Below are positions 48,011 through 56,760 of a stretch of 61,653 nt of DNA, one piece after another. Every line of letters begins with the position of its first letter. Position 1 is the first letter of the stretch. The DNA comes from a bacterium (GTDB lineage Bacteria; Patescibacteriota; Minisyncoccia; Phycocordibacterales; UBA2100), in NCBI GenBank assembly GCA_030674455.1, contig JAUSGQ010000035.1:1-61653 (forward strand), read 5' to 3'. The translations under genes and the position numbers were made by a program. The notes under the pieces are model-generated. The model was not told the origin of the DNA. It was given only the letters and a program-made list of their open reading frames with translations, and searched no databases.

Positions 48011-48541
48011 AGCGATGTTATAGAAGAGAGTATGCGGCACATTTTGCCGGATGTCGAACGCGGTGCCACGATACTCGTTGCCGCATTGCGGCGCGGCAAG
48101 AAGGTGCTTATCTGCGGCAACGGTGGCTCGGCGGCCGATAGCCAGCACTTCGCGGCAGAGCTCGTCGGAAGATATAAGGATGATCGCCCTCCGCTTCCGG
48201 CGCTCGCGCTCACGACCGATTCGTCCGCGCTAACCGCCATCGGCAATGATTACGGCTTTGAGGATATTTTTAAACGGCAAGTCGCAGCACTTGGGAAAAG
48301 CGGCGATGTCCTTGTCGTGTTTTCCACGAGCGGTGCGTCAAAGAATGTGCTTGCCGCAATCTCGGAGGCGCGATTGAGAAAAATCAAAGTGATCGCACTT
48401 ACCGGAACACGGGGGAGTGGTTTGCGCCGCCGCGCGGACGCAGTCATTGTTGTGCCGACCAAAGAAACGGCACGCATTCAGGAGGTTCATCAGCTTGTAT
48501 ACCACTCGTGGTGCGAATACATAGATGCGACGCATGTCTAA
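47966..48541 (+). CDS. gmhA: sedoheptulose-7-phosphate isomerase
   Basis: First step of nucleotide-heptose synthesis. SIS-domain enzyme of 191 residues: VLICGNGGSAADSQHFAAELVGRY, DSSALTAIGNDYGFEDIF, VVFSTSGASKNVLAAI, IALTGTRGSGL and RIQEVHQLVYHSWCEYID with the conserved QExH metal-site region. The first 45 bp overlap the divergent HldC-like gene. Stop overlaps the gmhB start (ATGTCTAA). Confidence 0.92.
   Translation: MDPKTSLFLSAFRRHSDVIEESMRHILPDVERGATILVAALRRGKKVLICGNGGSAADSQHFAAELVGRYKDDRPPLPALALTTDSSALTAIGNDYGFEDIFKRQVAALGKSGDVLVVFSTSGASKNVLAAISEARLRKIKVIALTGTRGSGLRRRADAVIVVPTKETARIQEVHQLVYHSWCEYIDATHV
48017..48022 (-). promoter_or_regulatory. -10 box of HldC-like gene inside gmhA
   Basis: TATAAC on the minus strand, 6 nt before the ATG at 48010 and inside the gmhA coding region. 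Confidence 0.4.
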
Positions 48542-49109
48542 AAGATCTACCGCTATAGCAGCTGTTTTTCTTGATCGCGACGGAGTCATAAATGAAGAAG
48601 TGGAGTACCTAAGCGATTCTTCAAAACTGCGTCTGGTGCCTGGTTCTGCGCGCGCGATACGCCTCTTAAACGAACGCGCAATACCCGTTATTGTTGTTAC
48701 CAATCAGTCTGGTGTTGCACGCGGGTATTACCCGGAATCGCGGATTGCACACTTGCATCACGCGCTTGATGAAAGTTTGAAGGATGAGGGAGCGCATATC
48801 GACCGGTTTTACTATTGCCCGCATCATCCGGAAGGACTGGGAAAATATCGCATTGACTGCGAGTGCCGTAAACCGAAACCGGGACTCCTTCACGAAGCCG
48901 CGAAAGATTTCAGCCTAAATCTCAAAAATTGCATCATCATCGGCGATAAGGCGAGCGATATTGGCGCAGGCATTGCGGCCGGATGCCGGACGATTTTGGT
49001 AATGACCGGATACGGGAAAAAAGAATTGGCATCTTGGAATCAGCCATTCCAGCCAGGCCACGTTGCGGAAGATTTGCAAGGGTCAGTCGAATGGCTGCTT
49101 CGCGACTGA
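48534..49109 (+). CDS. gmhB: D-glycero-D-manno-heptose-1,7-bisphosphate phosphatase
   Basis: A 191-residue HAD phosphatase of the heptose pathway. VFLDRDGVINEEVEYL has the DxD nucleophile/acid pair, VVTNQSGVARGYY motif II, CPHHPEGLGKYRIDCECRKP the zinc loop (two Cys plus His set), and IIGDKASDIGAG motif III/IV. Start at 48534 overlaps the gmhA stop, so translation is coupled. Confidence 0.92.
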   Translation: MSKRSTAIAAVFLDRDGVINEEVEYLSDSSKLRLVPGSARAIRLLNERAIPVIVVTNQSGVARGYYPESRIAHLHHALDESLKDEGAHIDRFYYCPHHPEGLGKYRIDCECRKPKPGLLHEAAKDFSLNLKNCIIIGDKASDIGAGIAAGCRTILVMTGYGKKELASWNQPFQPGHVAEDLQGSVEWLLRD

Positions 49110-49150
49110 GCCATATGATTTTTTGGATGCTCTGAATAGCCTACTATTTT

Positions 49151-50767
49151 TTACCGGACTTTCGTGTTGGTGACGCTAAGCACGATCTGAAGCTTTTCCG
49201 CCGCGGCGAGGCGAAGCTGGTCAGTACTTCTGAAGAGCTCTGTGTATTTCAGATACAGCCAATCCGTGACACGCGGATCGTCCTTGCGCCCCGCGGTGAC
49301 GGTAATCGCGGCAGTCGATGTTGCCGTAAACCCCCGGTCATCTTTGCCCGCGCCGTGATACTCGCGCGTGCCAGTTAACAGCTCAAAATATCCGTCGTAT
49401 TCCTGACGCGAGATAGTGCGGTTGTTCCAGTTGAGACCCTTCATTTCGTCATCAAAGACAAAGAACGTGTCTCGTGGCGCATCTCTGATTATGGCAGGCA
49501 ATTCATGCAGAATCGCCTGCTGTTTGTACCAGTCCATATCAAGGAGGAAGAAGTTGTACCAGATAAAGGCAATGCAGAGAGAAAGAAGCGCAATATGAGC
49601 GCCTTTCTGCATGTTTTTGCGAATGAGGACAACAACGGCGCCATATATGAATAATGCACTGCCAAGCGGAAACAACAGGGAATGTCTGAGTCCGAATCCA
49701 TAACCGTAAATATGTGGCGGTTTTCCGACCGCGACATACGGAAAAAGCGCAAGGAAACAGAGCGCCACACCCGCGATAAGGATCGCAGCACTTTTTGATA
49801 TACAGATCCTCCCGAAATTGAAATCAGAATCGGCCTCCGTGTCATGTAGAAGGGCGCGGTATCTGCGGAATAGGAAAAAAACCAGGACGGCAGCGATAAT
49901 GAGTCCGACCGCAAAATATTTACGCTCGAGAAGGACGATAGAATGTGCAAATGGCCAGAGTATACCGGTGTACATACCGCCCCAGTAGCCACTGATGAAG
50001 CTTGAAATTGTTGATAGTAACGTCGCCCCTTCCCGGAAAATAATCGGTTCGTTATACCCAATGCGGTCGCCGAACGGTTTGAAATACATGAGTTTAATTG
50101 CAAGGAACGCGACAGGGAGAATCAACAGATAAAAATAACGCTTGAGCCACGCGAATACTGTTGTTCGGGCGAATTTATGCACGTGTTGTTGCGCGAAAAG
50201 GTACATATGCAATGCAAGGAACGAAAAAAAGAAAACCGGGAATGAATTGACGAGAAACGACAAGACAAATAATATACAGGCGCCTATTTCGCGTACGGCA
50301 CGTTGGAATCCTCGTCTGGATATGTCAAGCGAGAGAGAACACGCGATTAGGAATAAAAGATTAGCCAGAGAGTAATACGCGAGGAACAATTCAAATCGTA
50401 CAAAAAACGTTGGGATGATGAGGTAATATAAGACGAGAAGTATTGCTGCTGCATCATTCCACTTGAGGTACCGCCGTAGTATGTGCAGAAGTACCAGGCC
50501 GGATATAAGCCACGACGCAAATATGATTATCCGAGTCGCCAATAACGGATCAGGAAAAAGCATGGTAAAGCGAATCAGTGCGTAGTAGTGATACAGTCGT
50601 TGCGGATCAATGTCCGAGAGATACAGCCAATTGAAGTCAGGTCGAACAAACTGGTTTAACAATCTCCACCCATCCCAATAATCGCCGCGCAACAAAAGCA
50701 TCGGACCCCATGCGATCGTGTAGAGTGTGGTGAGAAGAATCGCCGGTTTTTCAAGAAATCTTTGCAT
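49151..50767 (-). CDS. polytopic membrane protein, GT-C-like
   Basis: A 538-residue protein with about 11 transmembrane segments and a C-terminal soluble domain of about 110 residues. The first outer loop holds RGDYWDGWRLLNQF, an acidic motif in the position where GT-C enzymes carry catalytic Asp residues. No closer family recognised; O-antigen ligase or polymerase are alternatives. Isolated by opposite-strand neighbours; AAGG just before the ATG may be a weak ribosome site. Confidence 0.6.
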   Translation of the reverse strand: MQRFLEKPAILLTTLYTIAWGPMLLLRGDYWDGWRLLNQFVRPDFNWLYLSDIDPQRLYHYYALIRFTMLFPDPLLATRIIIFASWLISGLVLLHILRRYLKWNDAAAILLVLYYLIIPTFFVRFELFLAYYSLANLLFLIACSLSLDISRRGFQRAVREIGACILFVLSFLVNSFPVFFFSFLALHMYLFAQQHVHKFARTTVFAWLKRYFYLLILPVAFLAIKLMYFKPFGDRIGYNEPIIFREGATLLSTISSFISGYWGGMYTGILWPFAHSIVLLERKYFAVGLIIAAVLVFFLFRRYRALLHDTEADSDFNFGRICISKSAAILIAGVALCFLALFPYVAVGKPPHIYGYGFGLRHSLLFPLGSALFIYGAVVVLIRKNMQKGAHIALLSLCIAFIWYNFFLLDMDWYKQQAILHELPAIIRDAPRDTFFVFDDEMKGLNWNNRTISRQEYDGYFELLTGTREYHGAGKDDRGFTATSTAAITVTAGRKDDPRVTDWLYLKYTELFRSTDQLRLAAAEKLQIVLSVTNTKVR

Positions 50768-50893
50768 ACCTTGTCAAACGCTACTTTCGGAAACAGTATA
50801 TATTGACCGAACCTTCTTTCATAATGTCGTTGCCAAAGCATGGGCTACTCTCTATAATGCGCATTTCTACGTATAAATCCCGTTAAAGACCGC

Positions 50894-52120
50894 ATGACTA
50901 CATTAGCTACCGATAACACACGACTGCGAGATGTCTCTAACAGGGTGAAGCGAACTGGCAAACTCAAAGTGGCGATTGTGGTCAATGATCTCTTGCGGGG
51001 AGGGGCGCAGAGGATAATTCTAGATATCGTGCGCAACGCGCCGTCTCATTTCGAGTTTGTGGTTATTGCAATGAAAGCGGACGATGTTTTTACAGAACAT
51101 GCAACCTCAACTCTACGCAAGGATGTCGAAGAAGCCGGGGCTCGAGTTTTCAACATTTCACATACGCGGCGCTTCAAGCTCGGCGATGTATGGAAGCTTC
51201 GCGCGCTTTTGCGAAGCGAGCGTCCCGACATAGTGCATACGTTCCTTCCTCACGCGGGAACTCTGGGTCGTATTGCTGCGCGCATGGCCGGAGTCCGTGC
51301 AATTGTTACCACACAGTGCAATGTCCGCGTCGCGTATGATTTCTGGCGCTATTGGATCGATCGGTTAACGCTTATTCTGGCGCATGCATGGACGGGATCG
51401 ACGGAAGGAATTGAACTCGAATATGGAGGATCAATCGCGTACTTTAGCAATGCAGAGTGGAGACGTGGGCGCCGTCATTTCACTATCCCTTCCGGCGCGG
51501 ACTTAAATGCGATTACGGCATCGCGAGCGCACCTCGATCGCGAAAAGAAGCGAAAAGAACTTGGCCTGCCCGCGGATGGAGTGATGATTCTTATGACGGC
51601 GCGTCTCATCAGGTGGAAGGGGCACACCGATCTCGTGCGGGCGCTCGTTCATCTGCCGCCTTCTGTGCACGTTTTTTGCGCCGGATGGGGTCCGCTTCAC
51701 GAGGAATTATTACGGCTCGCACAAGATCTTGGTGTTTCTAATCGCTATCATCTTCTCGGATCGCGTCAAGATACTCACGAGCTCCTTGGAGCCACCGATG
51801 TCTACGTCCAAGTCCACAGTACGGCTTCTGACGGCCGAATATGGATGGGACCGAATATCTCGCAGACGGAGGCTTGTGCTGCAGGCGTACCATCGGTCTC
51901 CACGCGCGTCCCGCTCATAGAATATTTGATAGAAGATGGCATCACGGGGAAACTTGCGGAGCCTAATAATCCGCGGAGCCTTGCGGCTGCGATTACGTGG
52001 GTCATAGACCATCCGAAAGAGGCTCGTACTATGGCGAAGGCCGCTCAAGAGCGCGTGCGCGAACGCTACACTGTGGAGCATATGGTGAGTCAGTATGCGG
52101 ACATGTATCTTTCTTTGTAG
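50894..52120 (+). CDS. GT4-family glycosyltransferase
   Basis: A 408-residue GT-B enzyme. KVAIVVNDLLRGGAQRIILD near residue 25 is the GGAQ acceptor loop, then VHTFLPHAGTLGRIAARMAG, ILMTARLIRWKGHTDLVRAL, HVFCAGWGPLHEELLRLA, VYVQVHSTASDGRIWMGPNI and SQTEACAAGVPSVST with the donor-site glutamate. A TATAAT lies about 32 nt before the ATG, so this gene has a leader. Precedes the carbamoyltransferase by 46 bp. Confidence 0.88.
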   Translation: MTTLATDNTRLRDVSNRVKRTGKLKVAIVVNDLLRGGAQRIILDIVRNAPSHFEFVVIAMKADDVFTEHATSTLRKDVEEAGARVFNISHTRRFKLGDVWKLRALLRSERPDIVHTFLPHAGTLGRIAARMAGVRAIVTTQCNVRVAYDFWRYWIDRLTLILAHAWTGSTEGIELEYGGSIAYFSNAEWRRGRRHFTIPSGADLNAITASRAHLDREKKRKELGLPADGVMILMTARLIRWKGHTDLVRALVHLPPSVHVFCAGWGPLHEELLRLAQDLGVSNRYHLLGSRQDTHELLGATDVYVQVHSTASDGRIWMGPNISQTEACAAGVPSVSTRVPLIEYLIEDGITGKLAEPNNPRSLAAAITWVIDHPKEARTMAKAAQERVRERYTVEHMVSQYADMYLSL

Positions 52121-52166
52121 CGGAATAGTATTATGACCGCGCCGTAAGGATTTTTGCGCAACAGAT

Positions 52167-53981
52167 ATGAAAGTACTTGGAATAAAAATGACGGGACACG
52201 ATACGGGTGCGGCCCTTATAGCGGATGACAGAGTGGTCGCTATATCCGAGGAGCGTCTCAATCGCATTAAATACAGCCCGCATCTGTTCCCGAAACTTTC
52301 CATTGACTATTGCTTGAAGGCGCTCAATATTTCTCCAGAGGAGCTTGACCTTGTCGTCTACGATCCGGCTGGCACTGAAGATATAGACATACCAGATTAC
52401 ACTGTGGAGGATGTGCACATGAAATTGGGCAGCCGCTTCGCGAAAGTCCGTCTTGAGTATGTCAACCATCACGCCGCGCACGCGGCGACGGCCTTCTTCT
52501 GTTCCCCGTTCCGCGAATCCGCAGTGCTTGTTTATGACGGCTCCGGTGAAGTATTTAAAACCCATTTTGGGGTTACCGCTGCCGAAACAGAATCGTTTTA
52601 TCACGGTTTGAACGCGGAACTTACGCTCATAAATAAGACGCTTCATGCACGCTCAGGGCCCGGGCGCTATCCATACACAGTAGGTATCGGCAGGCTCTAT
52701 GCACTGCTCTCCATGGGTTATTTGTCGTTCGGCCGCTATAACGAAGGAAAGATGATGGGCTTGGCCGCGTACGGGGACGACTCGTTTCTCAAGCAGTTTC
52801 CATATGAGCGCTGGGTCGGGGGTAGGGCAGGGCAACTCGTTTGTAATGGTTCGCTCGTCATACCGCGGAGCGGACTCGCGTCCCGTACAAGTCGTGCAGA
52901 TTTAATTCGCCTGCCAAGACGCATTGCAAGTGCGTTGTATGTTCGCGCAGGTCGCGCCATTGAGAGGTTTGCCATGTTTCTTATTAGAAAAAACGGACGT
53001 CTTTTTATAGCTCCTAACATATTTGAGCCGATTGTCATGCCGCGGCCTGCACGGGACCCTAAACGAGATTCGCTCCCCGACGACTATTTCAGCTCGGTCG
53101 CGTTTGCCGGGCAGAAAATATTTGAACGTTTCGCGCTGGACACTGCCAAACGCCTGCGCGGTGCGACGGGAAGCGATAATCTGTGCGTGGCTGGCGGATG
53201 CGGGCTCAATATTGACGCGAACCTGAGTTTTCTTAAAGACGCGGGATTCAAGAATCTATTTGTTCAGCCGGCTTCGTCGGATTCCGGCATACCGCTGGGC
53301 GCGGCGCTTCATGGATACCATGTTATTTTGAAGCGCCCTCGCGAGTGGGAAATGAAGAGCGCTTCTCTTGGGCGAGCGTATTCGGAAAGCGAGATAAAAT
53401 CTGCGATTTCTGAATTCGAAAGCAAGATAATCGCGCGGAAATCTAGTCGCGTGTGCGAAGAGGCAGCGAAGTTTCTTGCCGATGGGAAAATAATAGGATG
53501 GTTCCATGGAGGTTCGGAATATGGCCCGCGCGCTCTCGGAAATCGGTCAATCCTTTCCGACGCGCGCTCACCCGAAGCAAAGGATATTCTTAACGAGCGG
53601 GTGAAACATCGGGAATTGTGGCGGCCTTTCGCCGCTTCCGTACTTGAGGAGAAAATGGGTGAATTGTTCGACCCAGCTATTCCAAGTCCGTTTATGCTGC
53701 TTACATCCCGCGTTCGCGAAGACAAGCAAGCGGTCATTCCATCCCTCGTACACAAAGACGGCACTTGCCGCACTCAATCCGTGACGCCCCAGTCAAATAA
53801 AAAATATTATGAACTCATCAAAGCATACGACGCGATTACGGGCGTTCCCGCTATTCTGAACACATCGTTCAATCTCGGCGGCGAGCCGATTATTGAGTCG
53901 CCGCACGACGCGCTTGACACATTTACGCGGACCAGCATGGACTACCTAATTCTCGAAGATTATATCATTACGAAACGATAG
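52167..53981 (+). CDS. NodU/CmcH-type carbamoyltransferase
   Basis: A 604-residue enzyme expected to carbamoylate a sugar hydroxyl using carbamoyl phosphate and ATP. The N-terminal Kae1-like domain has LGIKMTGHDTGAALI, EERLNRIKYS, NHHAAHAATAFFCSPFRES and VYDGSGEVFK. CVAGGCGLNIDANL and FVQPASSDSGIPLGAAL complete it. The C-terminal domain has WFHGGSEYGPRALGNRSILS, RELWRPFAASVL and ILNTSFNLGGEPI. Probably decorates the glycan made by this locus. Confidence 0.92.
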   Translation: MKVLGIKMTGHDTGAALIADDRVVAISEERLNRIKYSPHLFPKLSIDYCLKALNISPEELDLVVYDPAGTEDIDIPDYTVEDVHMKLGSRFAKVRLEYVNHHAAHAATAFFCSPFRESAVLVYDGSGEVFKTHFGVTAAETESFYHGLNAELTLINKTLHARSGPGRYPYTVGIGRLYALLSMGYLSFGRYNEGKMMGLAAYGDDSFLKQFPYERWVGGRAGQLVCNGSLVIPRSGLASRTSRADLIRLPRRIASALYVRAGRAIERFAMFLIRKNGRLFIAPNIFEPIVMPRPARDPKRDSLPDDYFSSVAFAGQKIFERFALDTAKRLRGATGSDNLCVAGGCGLNIDANLSFLKDAGFKNLFVQPASSDSGIPLGAALHGYHVILKRPREWEMKSASLGRAYSESEIKSAISEFESKIIARKSSRVCEEAAKFLADGKIIGWFHGGSEYGPRALGNRSILSDARSPEAKDILNERVKHRELWRPFAASVLEEKMGELFDPAIPSPFMLLTSRVREDKQAVIPSLVHKDGTCRTQSVTPQSNKKYYELIKAYDAITGVPAILNTSFNLGGEPIIESPHDALDTFTRTSMDYLILEDYIITKR

Positions 53982-54037
53982 AATTCTTCGGTGCAACTCA
54001 CTTATCTTTTCCTGCATTAACGGAGGACGAAAGTCAA

Positions 54038-55264
54038 TCAGTGGACCATCTCTTTTATGAATTTCGTTACGGTCTCTGTCACGTAGCGTATATGTTCATC
54101 GCGAAGGCCATGATGACAGCCGATTAATAGACTGCGCTCCAATACCATGTCCGCATTCGTCAGTTTGCCGTGGATTCTAAACGGCGTTTCTTTATACGCC
54201 GGGTGACGGGCGATGTTGCCAGCGAAGAGAACGCGGGTTTGGATTTTATGCTCCTCAAGGTAGCGCATGAAATTGACCCGCTTAATTGGCGATTCCCTCC
54301 GTAGTGTAATTGGATATGCCAGCCATCGCACGTCGGAATCGGGCAGTTCGCGAGGAAGCGCGAAATGTTCAGGATATGTCTTGAAAAAAGCATTGAGCGC
54401 CAAGAAATTCTTCCTGCGTATACGCGCGAATTCCGGCAATCGCTCGAGTTGTACAAGGCCGAATGCCGCCTGAAGGTCAATTGGCTTAAGGTTGTATCCT
54501 ATCCGATTGAATACGAACTTTCCGTCATGCGCGATTCCCTGAAGCGAGAAAGAGAAGCGCTTATCGGTAGATTCATCAAATGCTTCTGGCAGTGCCCGTC
54601 CCCAATCGCGCCGCATCTTTGCATCGTCGGCGAATTCTTTATTTTTGCACATGAGCATGCCGCCTCCGCCAGCCGCAGTGATTATGTGCGAAGCGTAAAA
54701 ACTTGTGGTAGAAGCATCCGCGTACGCGCCAGTTGGTTTGCCATCTATGCAGGCACCTATTGTATCGCAACTGTCCTCAATAAGTTTAAGTTTGTGCTTG
54801 TCGGCTATAGCACGCAGGCGTTTCATGTCATTCAGATTGCCGACGAGATGCGGAATCATGAGTACCTTCGTTTTCTTTGTGATTGCCTTTTCCAACTTGT
54901 CGATGTCTATGTTGAATGTATCCGCTTCGATATCTACTAATACTGGAATCAGACCGCATTGGAGAAGTGGATTTACTGTCGTAGCAAACGTGCAAGCCGG
55001 AGTTATTACTTCCGAACCTCTTGGAATCTGAAGTGTGTCAATCGCGAGCAAGTTTGCCGATGACCCGGAATTTACGAACAGTCCGAATTTTTGCCCGAAT
55101 ACTTTTGCAACCGCGACCTCAAAACGGCGCGTATATTCACCCGGCCCGAGCCAATCTGAATTCAAAGATTCGAGAACGGCGGCGATTTCGCGCTTGCCGT
55201 AAACCGCTCGGCTGTACCAGACCCAATCCTTACCCGGAATAAATGACGATTTTGTTTCTGCCAT
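54038..55264 (-). CDS. DegT-family PLP protein, sugar 3-dehydrase (RfbH/ColD-like)
   Basis: A 408-residue fold-type I PLP protein of the DegT/DnrJ/EryC1 family. SGSSANLLAIDTL, EVITPACTFATTVNPLLQCG and IEDSCDTIG are normal. At the internal-aldimine position the motif reads SFYASHIITAAGGGG, with His193 in place of Lys, as in the 3-deoxygenating enzymes RfbH/DdhC and ColD. RDWGRA...KRFSFSL...IGYNLKPIDLQAAFGLVQL is RfbH-like, but the iron-sulfur cysteines found after RDWGR in RfbH are absent. Likely removes the C3 hydroxyl of a 4-keto-6-deoxyhexose. TATAAT lies 7 nt upstream. Confidence 0.82.
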   Translation of the reverse strand: MAETKSSFIPGKDWVWYSRAVYGKREIAAVLESLNSDWLGPGEYTRRFEVAVAKVFGQKFGLFVNSGSSANLLAIDTLQIPRGSEVITPACTFATTVNPLLQCGLIPVLVDIEADTFNIDIDKLEKAITKKTKVLMIPHLVGNLNDMKRLRAIADKHKLKLIEDSCDTIGACIDGKPTGAYADASTTSFYASHIITAAGGGGMLMCKNKEFADDAKMRRDWGRALPEAFDESTDKRFSFSLQGIAHDGKFVFNRIGYNLKPIDLQAAFGLVQLERLPEFARIRRKNFLALNAFFKTYPEHFALPRELPDSDVRWLAYPITLRRESPIKRVNFMRYLEEHKIQTRVLFAGNIARHPAYKETPFRIHGKLTNADMVLERSLLIGCHHGLRDEHIRYVTETVTKFIKEMVH

Positions 55265-55271
55265 GGGTCAG

Positions 55272-55277
55272 ATTATA
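55272..55277 (-). promoter_or_regulatory. -10 box 7 nt before DegT-family gene
   Basis: TATAAT on the minus strand, 7 nt before the ATG at 55264; leaderless arrangement. Confidence 0.5.
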
Positions 55278-55318
55278 ACCTAAAAAATGACTGTTTGTCG
55301 CGCGGCAAACGTGAAGCA

Positions 55319-56488
55319 TCAGGCACTTTTCTTGTTTGCGAGGGACTCAAGGTTTTCAACGAATTGCCGTGATACAACGTCCGCGTCAAAAACGCGCACG
55401 CGCTCTACAGCTCTTTTCGCGTACGCATTGCGTTCATTGGGATTGTTGAAGAAAAACAGAATGCATTTCACGAGGCCCGCGATGTCTTCTTTTGGGAACG
55501 TCATACCGGCATCTCCCGCGACCCACGCAGGGGCGGTATTCTCGGTCGAGATTATTGGTAGACCGCAACCAAGCGCGTCCGCTACTACTCTTGAGAATGG
55601 GTCAGGCCAGCGGGAAGGATGGACGAATACATGCGCGTTTTTGTAGAAGCCGAGCAGTTCTTCTCGGCTTTTCCATCCGTGCAGGAAGACTCGTTCGGTG
55701 AGGCCGTTATCTCGGATAAAATCTTTCAATCGTTCCTCCTCGTTTCCGCGTCCGATTATGTGTATGTGAATGGCATTCGGCAATTGGAGAGCCGCTTTGA
55801 CAATCAGGTCGGGTCCCTTATCCGCTATTAAGCGCCCAGCGAATATCACACGGAACGATTTTGTGTCATTGCCGAACGGCGTAGGCGCTTCTTTGTTCGT
55901 TACTCGCTCTATTGGAGCGGGAAGGACAATGGATGAACGCGCCCTGTATCCGAATCGCTCAAAACATTCTTTTATAGTTGGCGAGTCAAAGAAAAGAAGG
56001 TCAACGCTTCGCATGAGCGGGATGCCGATAAGCTTTTGCCACAGGTACCATTTGATTGTGTGGATGCGATGGCGCGCGCGACCAAATAGGCGTGTAAGAA
56101 TATTTCCTGAAAAGGGGGGGGGACTAGTGAAACCCATGCCAGGCGCGTAATTGTTAATGCTTGCTACTACCGGAGCCGTTCCTCCTCTTTGCTTGTATAT
56201 TCCTCCAGCCCACATCACAGTCGGCCCGTAGAGGTGGTGGATGTCGGCGTCCGCGTTCTCGCTCATCATCTTTGCAATGTGCCGCTGGAGTGCCAGAAAG
56301 CCGCCGCTGAAATTTTCCTCGCGCATCTCGCAAGGTTTTTGCGCGTAGTTGTTATCGTCGGAGGAAAAAGTAGTTAGTATTGGAATATGACCTTGCGTGA
56401 TAAGCGCGCGAATAAAAATCTCTAGCGAATGATGCGAGCCCCCGCCGGAAACCGTGTTGTATCTCAACGTGTAAATATAGACTCGCAT
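55319..56488 (-). CDS. GT4-family glycosyltransferase
   Basis: A 389-residue GT-B enzyme. YTLRYNTVSGGGSHHSLEIF near the start, RVIFAGRLIADKGPDLIVKA, HIHIIGRGNEEERLKDFI, FLHGWKSREELLGFYKNAHVF split across the usual region, and HPSRWPDPFSRVVADALGCG are diagnostic. The ATG at 56488 directly follows one arm of the family 3 inverted-repeat module. Confidence 0.88.
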   Translation of the reverse strand: MRVYIYTLRYNTVSGGGSHHSLEIFIRALITQGHIPILTTFSSDDNNYAQKPCEMREENFSGGFLALQRHIAKMMSENADADIHHLYGPTVMWAGGIYKQRGGTAPVVASINNYAPGMGFTSPPPFSGNILTRLFGRARHRIHTIKWYLWQKLIGIPLMRSVDLLFFDSPTIKECFERFGYRARSSIVLPAPIERVTNKEAPTPFGNDTKSFRVIFAGRLIADKGPDLIVKAALQLPNAIHIHIIGRGNEEERLKDFIRDNGLTERVFLHGWKSREELLGFYKNAHVFVHPSRWPDPFSRVVADALGCGLPIISTENTAPAWVAGDAGMTFPKEDIAGLVKCILFFFNNPNERNAYAKRAVERVRVFDADVVSRQFVENLESLANKKSA

Positions 56489-56623
56489 ACCCGCACACTA
56501 AGTGTGCCTTAATTTTATGCCGAGGCAATTCCAGATGCACCAAAGCTTTTCTCCCATTATTGCAAGGTCATGCATAGCGACTGGGTTCATAATAAGAGGC
56601 GAAGGCATACTTAGTGTGCGGGT
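56489..56623. repeat. inverted-repeat module, family 3
   Basis: 135 bp with 22-bp arms: ACCCGCACACTAAGTGTGCC (from 56489) and the matching GGCATACTTAGTGTGCGGGT (to 56623), one mismatch. Each arm is itself partly palindromic (CACACTAAGTGTG). The minus-strand glycosyltransferase ATG follows the arm with no gap. Confidence 0.75.
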
Positions 56624-56760
56624 GGGTGGGTTTAGCGTTCATAAATCCACGGCATCTCTGATAGGATTCGGCATGACAACATGGCTTGAATACTTGATTA
56701 TAGGGATGAAAGAAGCTAGTATCACACTGTACTGTTGCCCCCGAGTCCCCTCAATGTAGC

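Noticed and set aside
56502-56759. 85-codon frame between the GT4 gene and the ABC transporter
   Set aside because: It runs through both arms of the family 3 module and has no recognisable domain; its ATG lies in the arm and coding character is poor.
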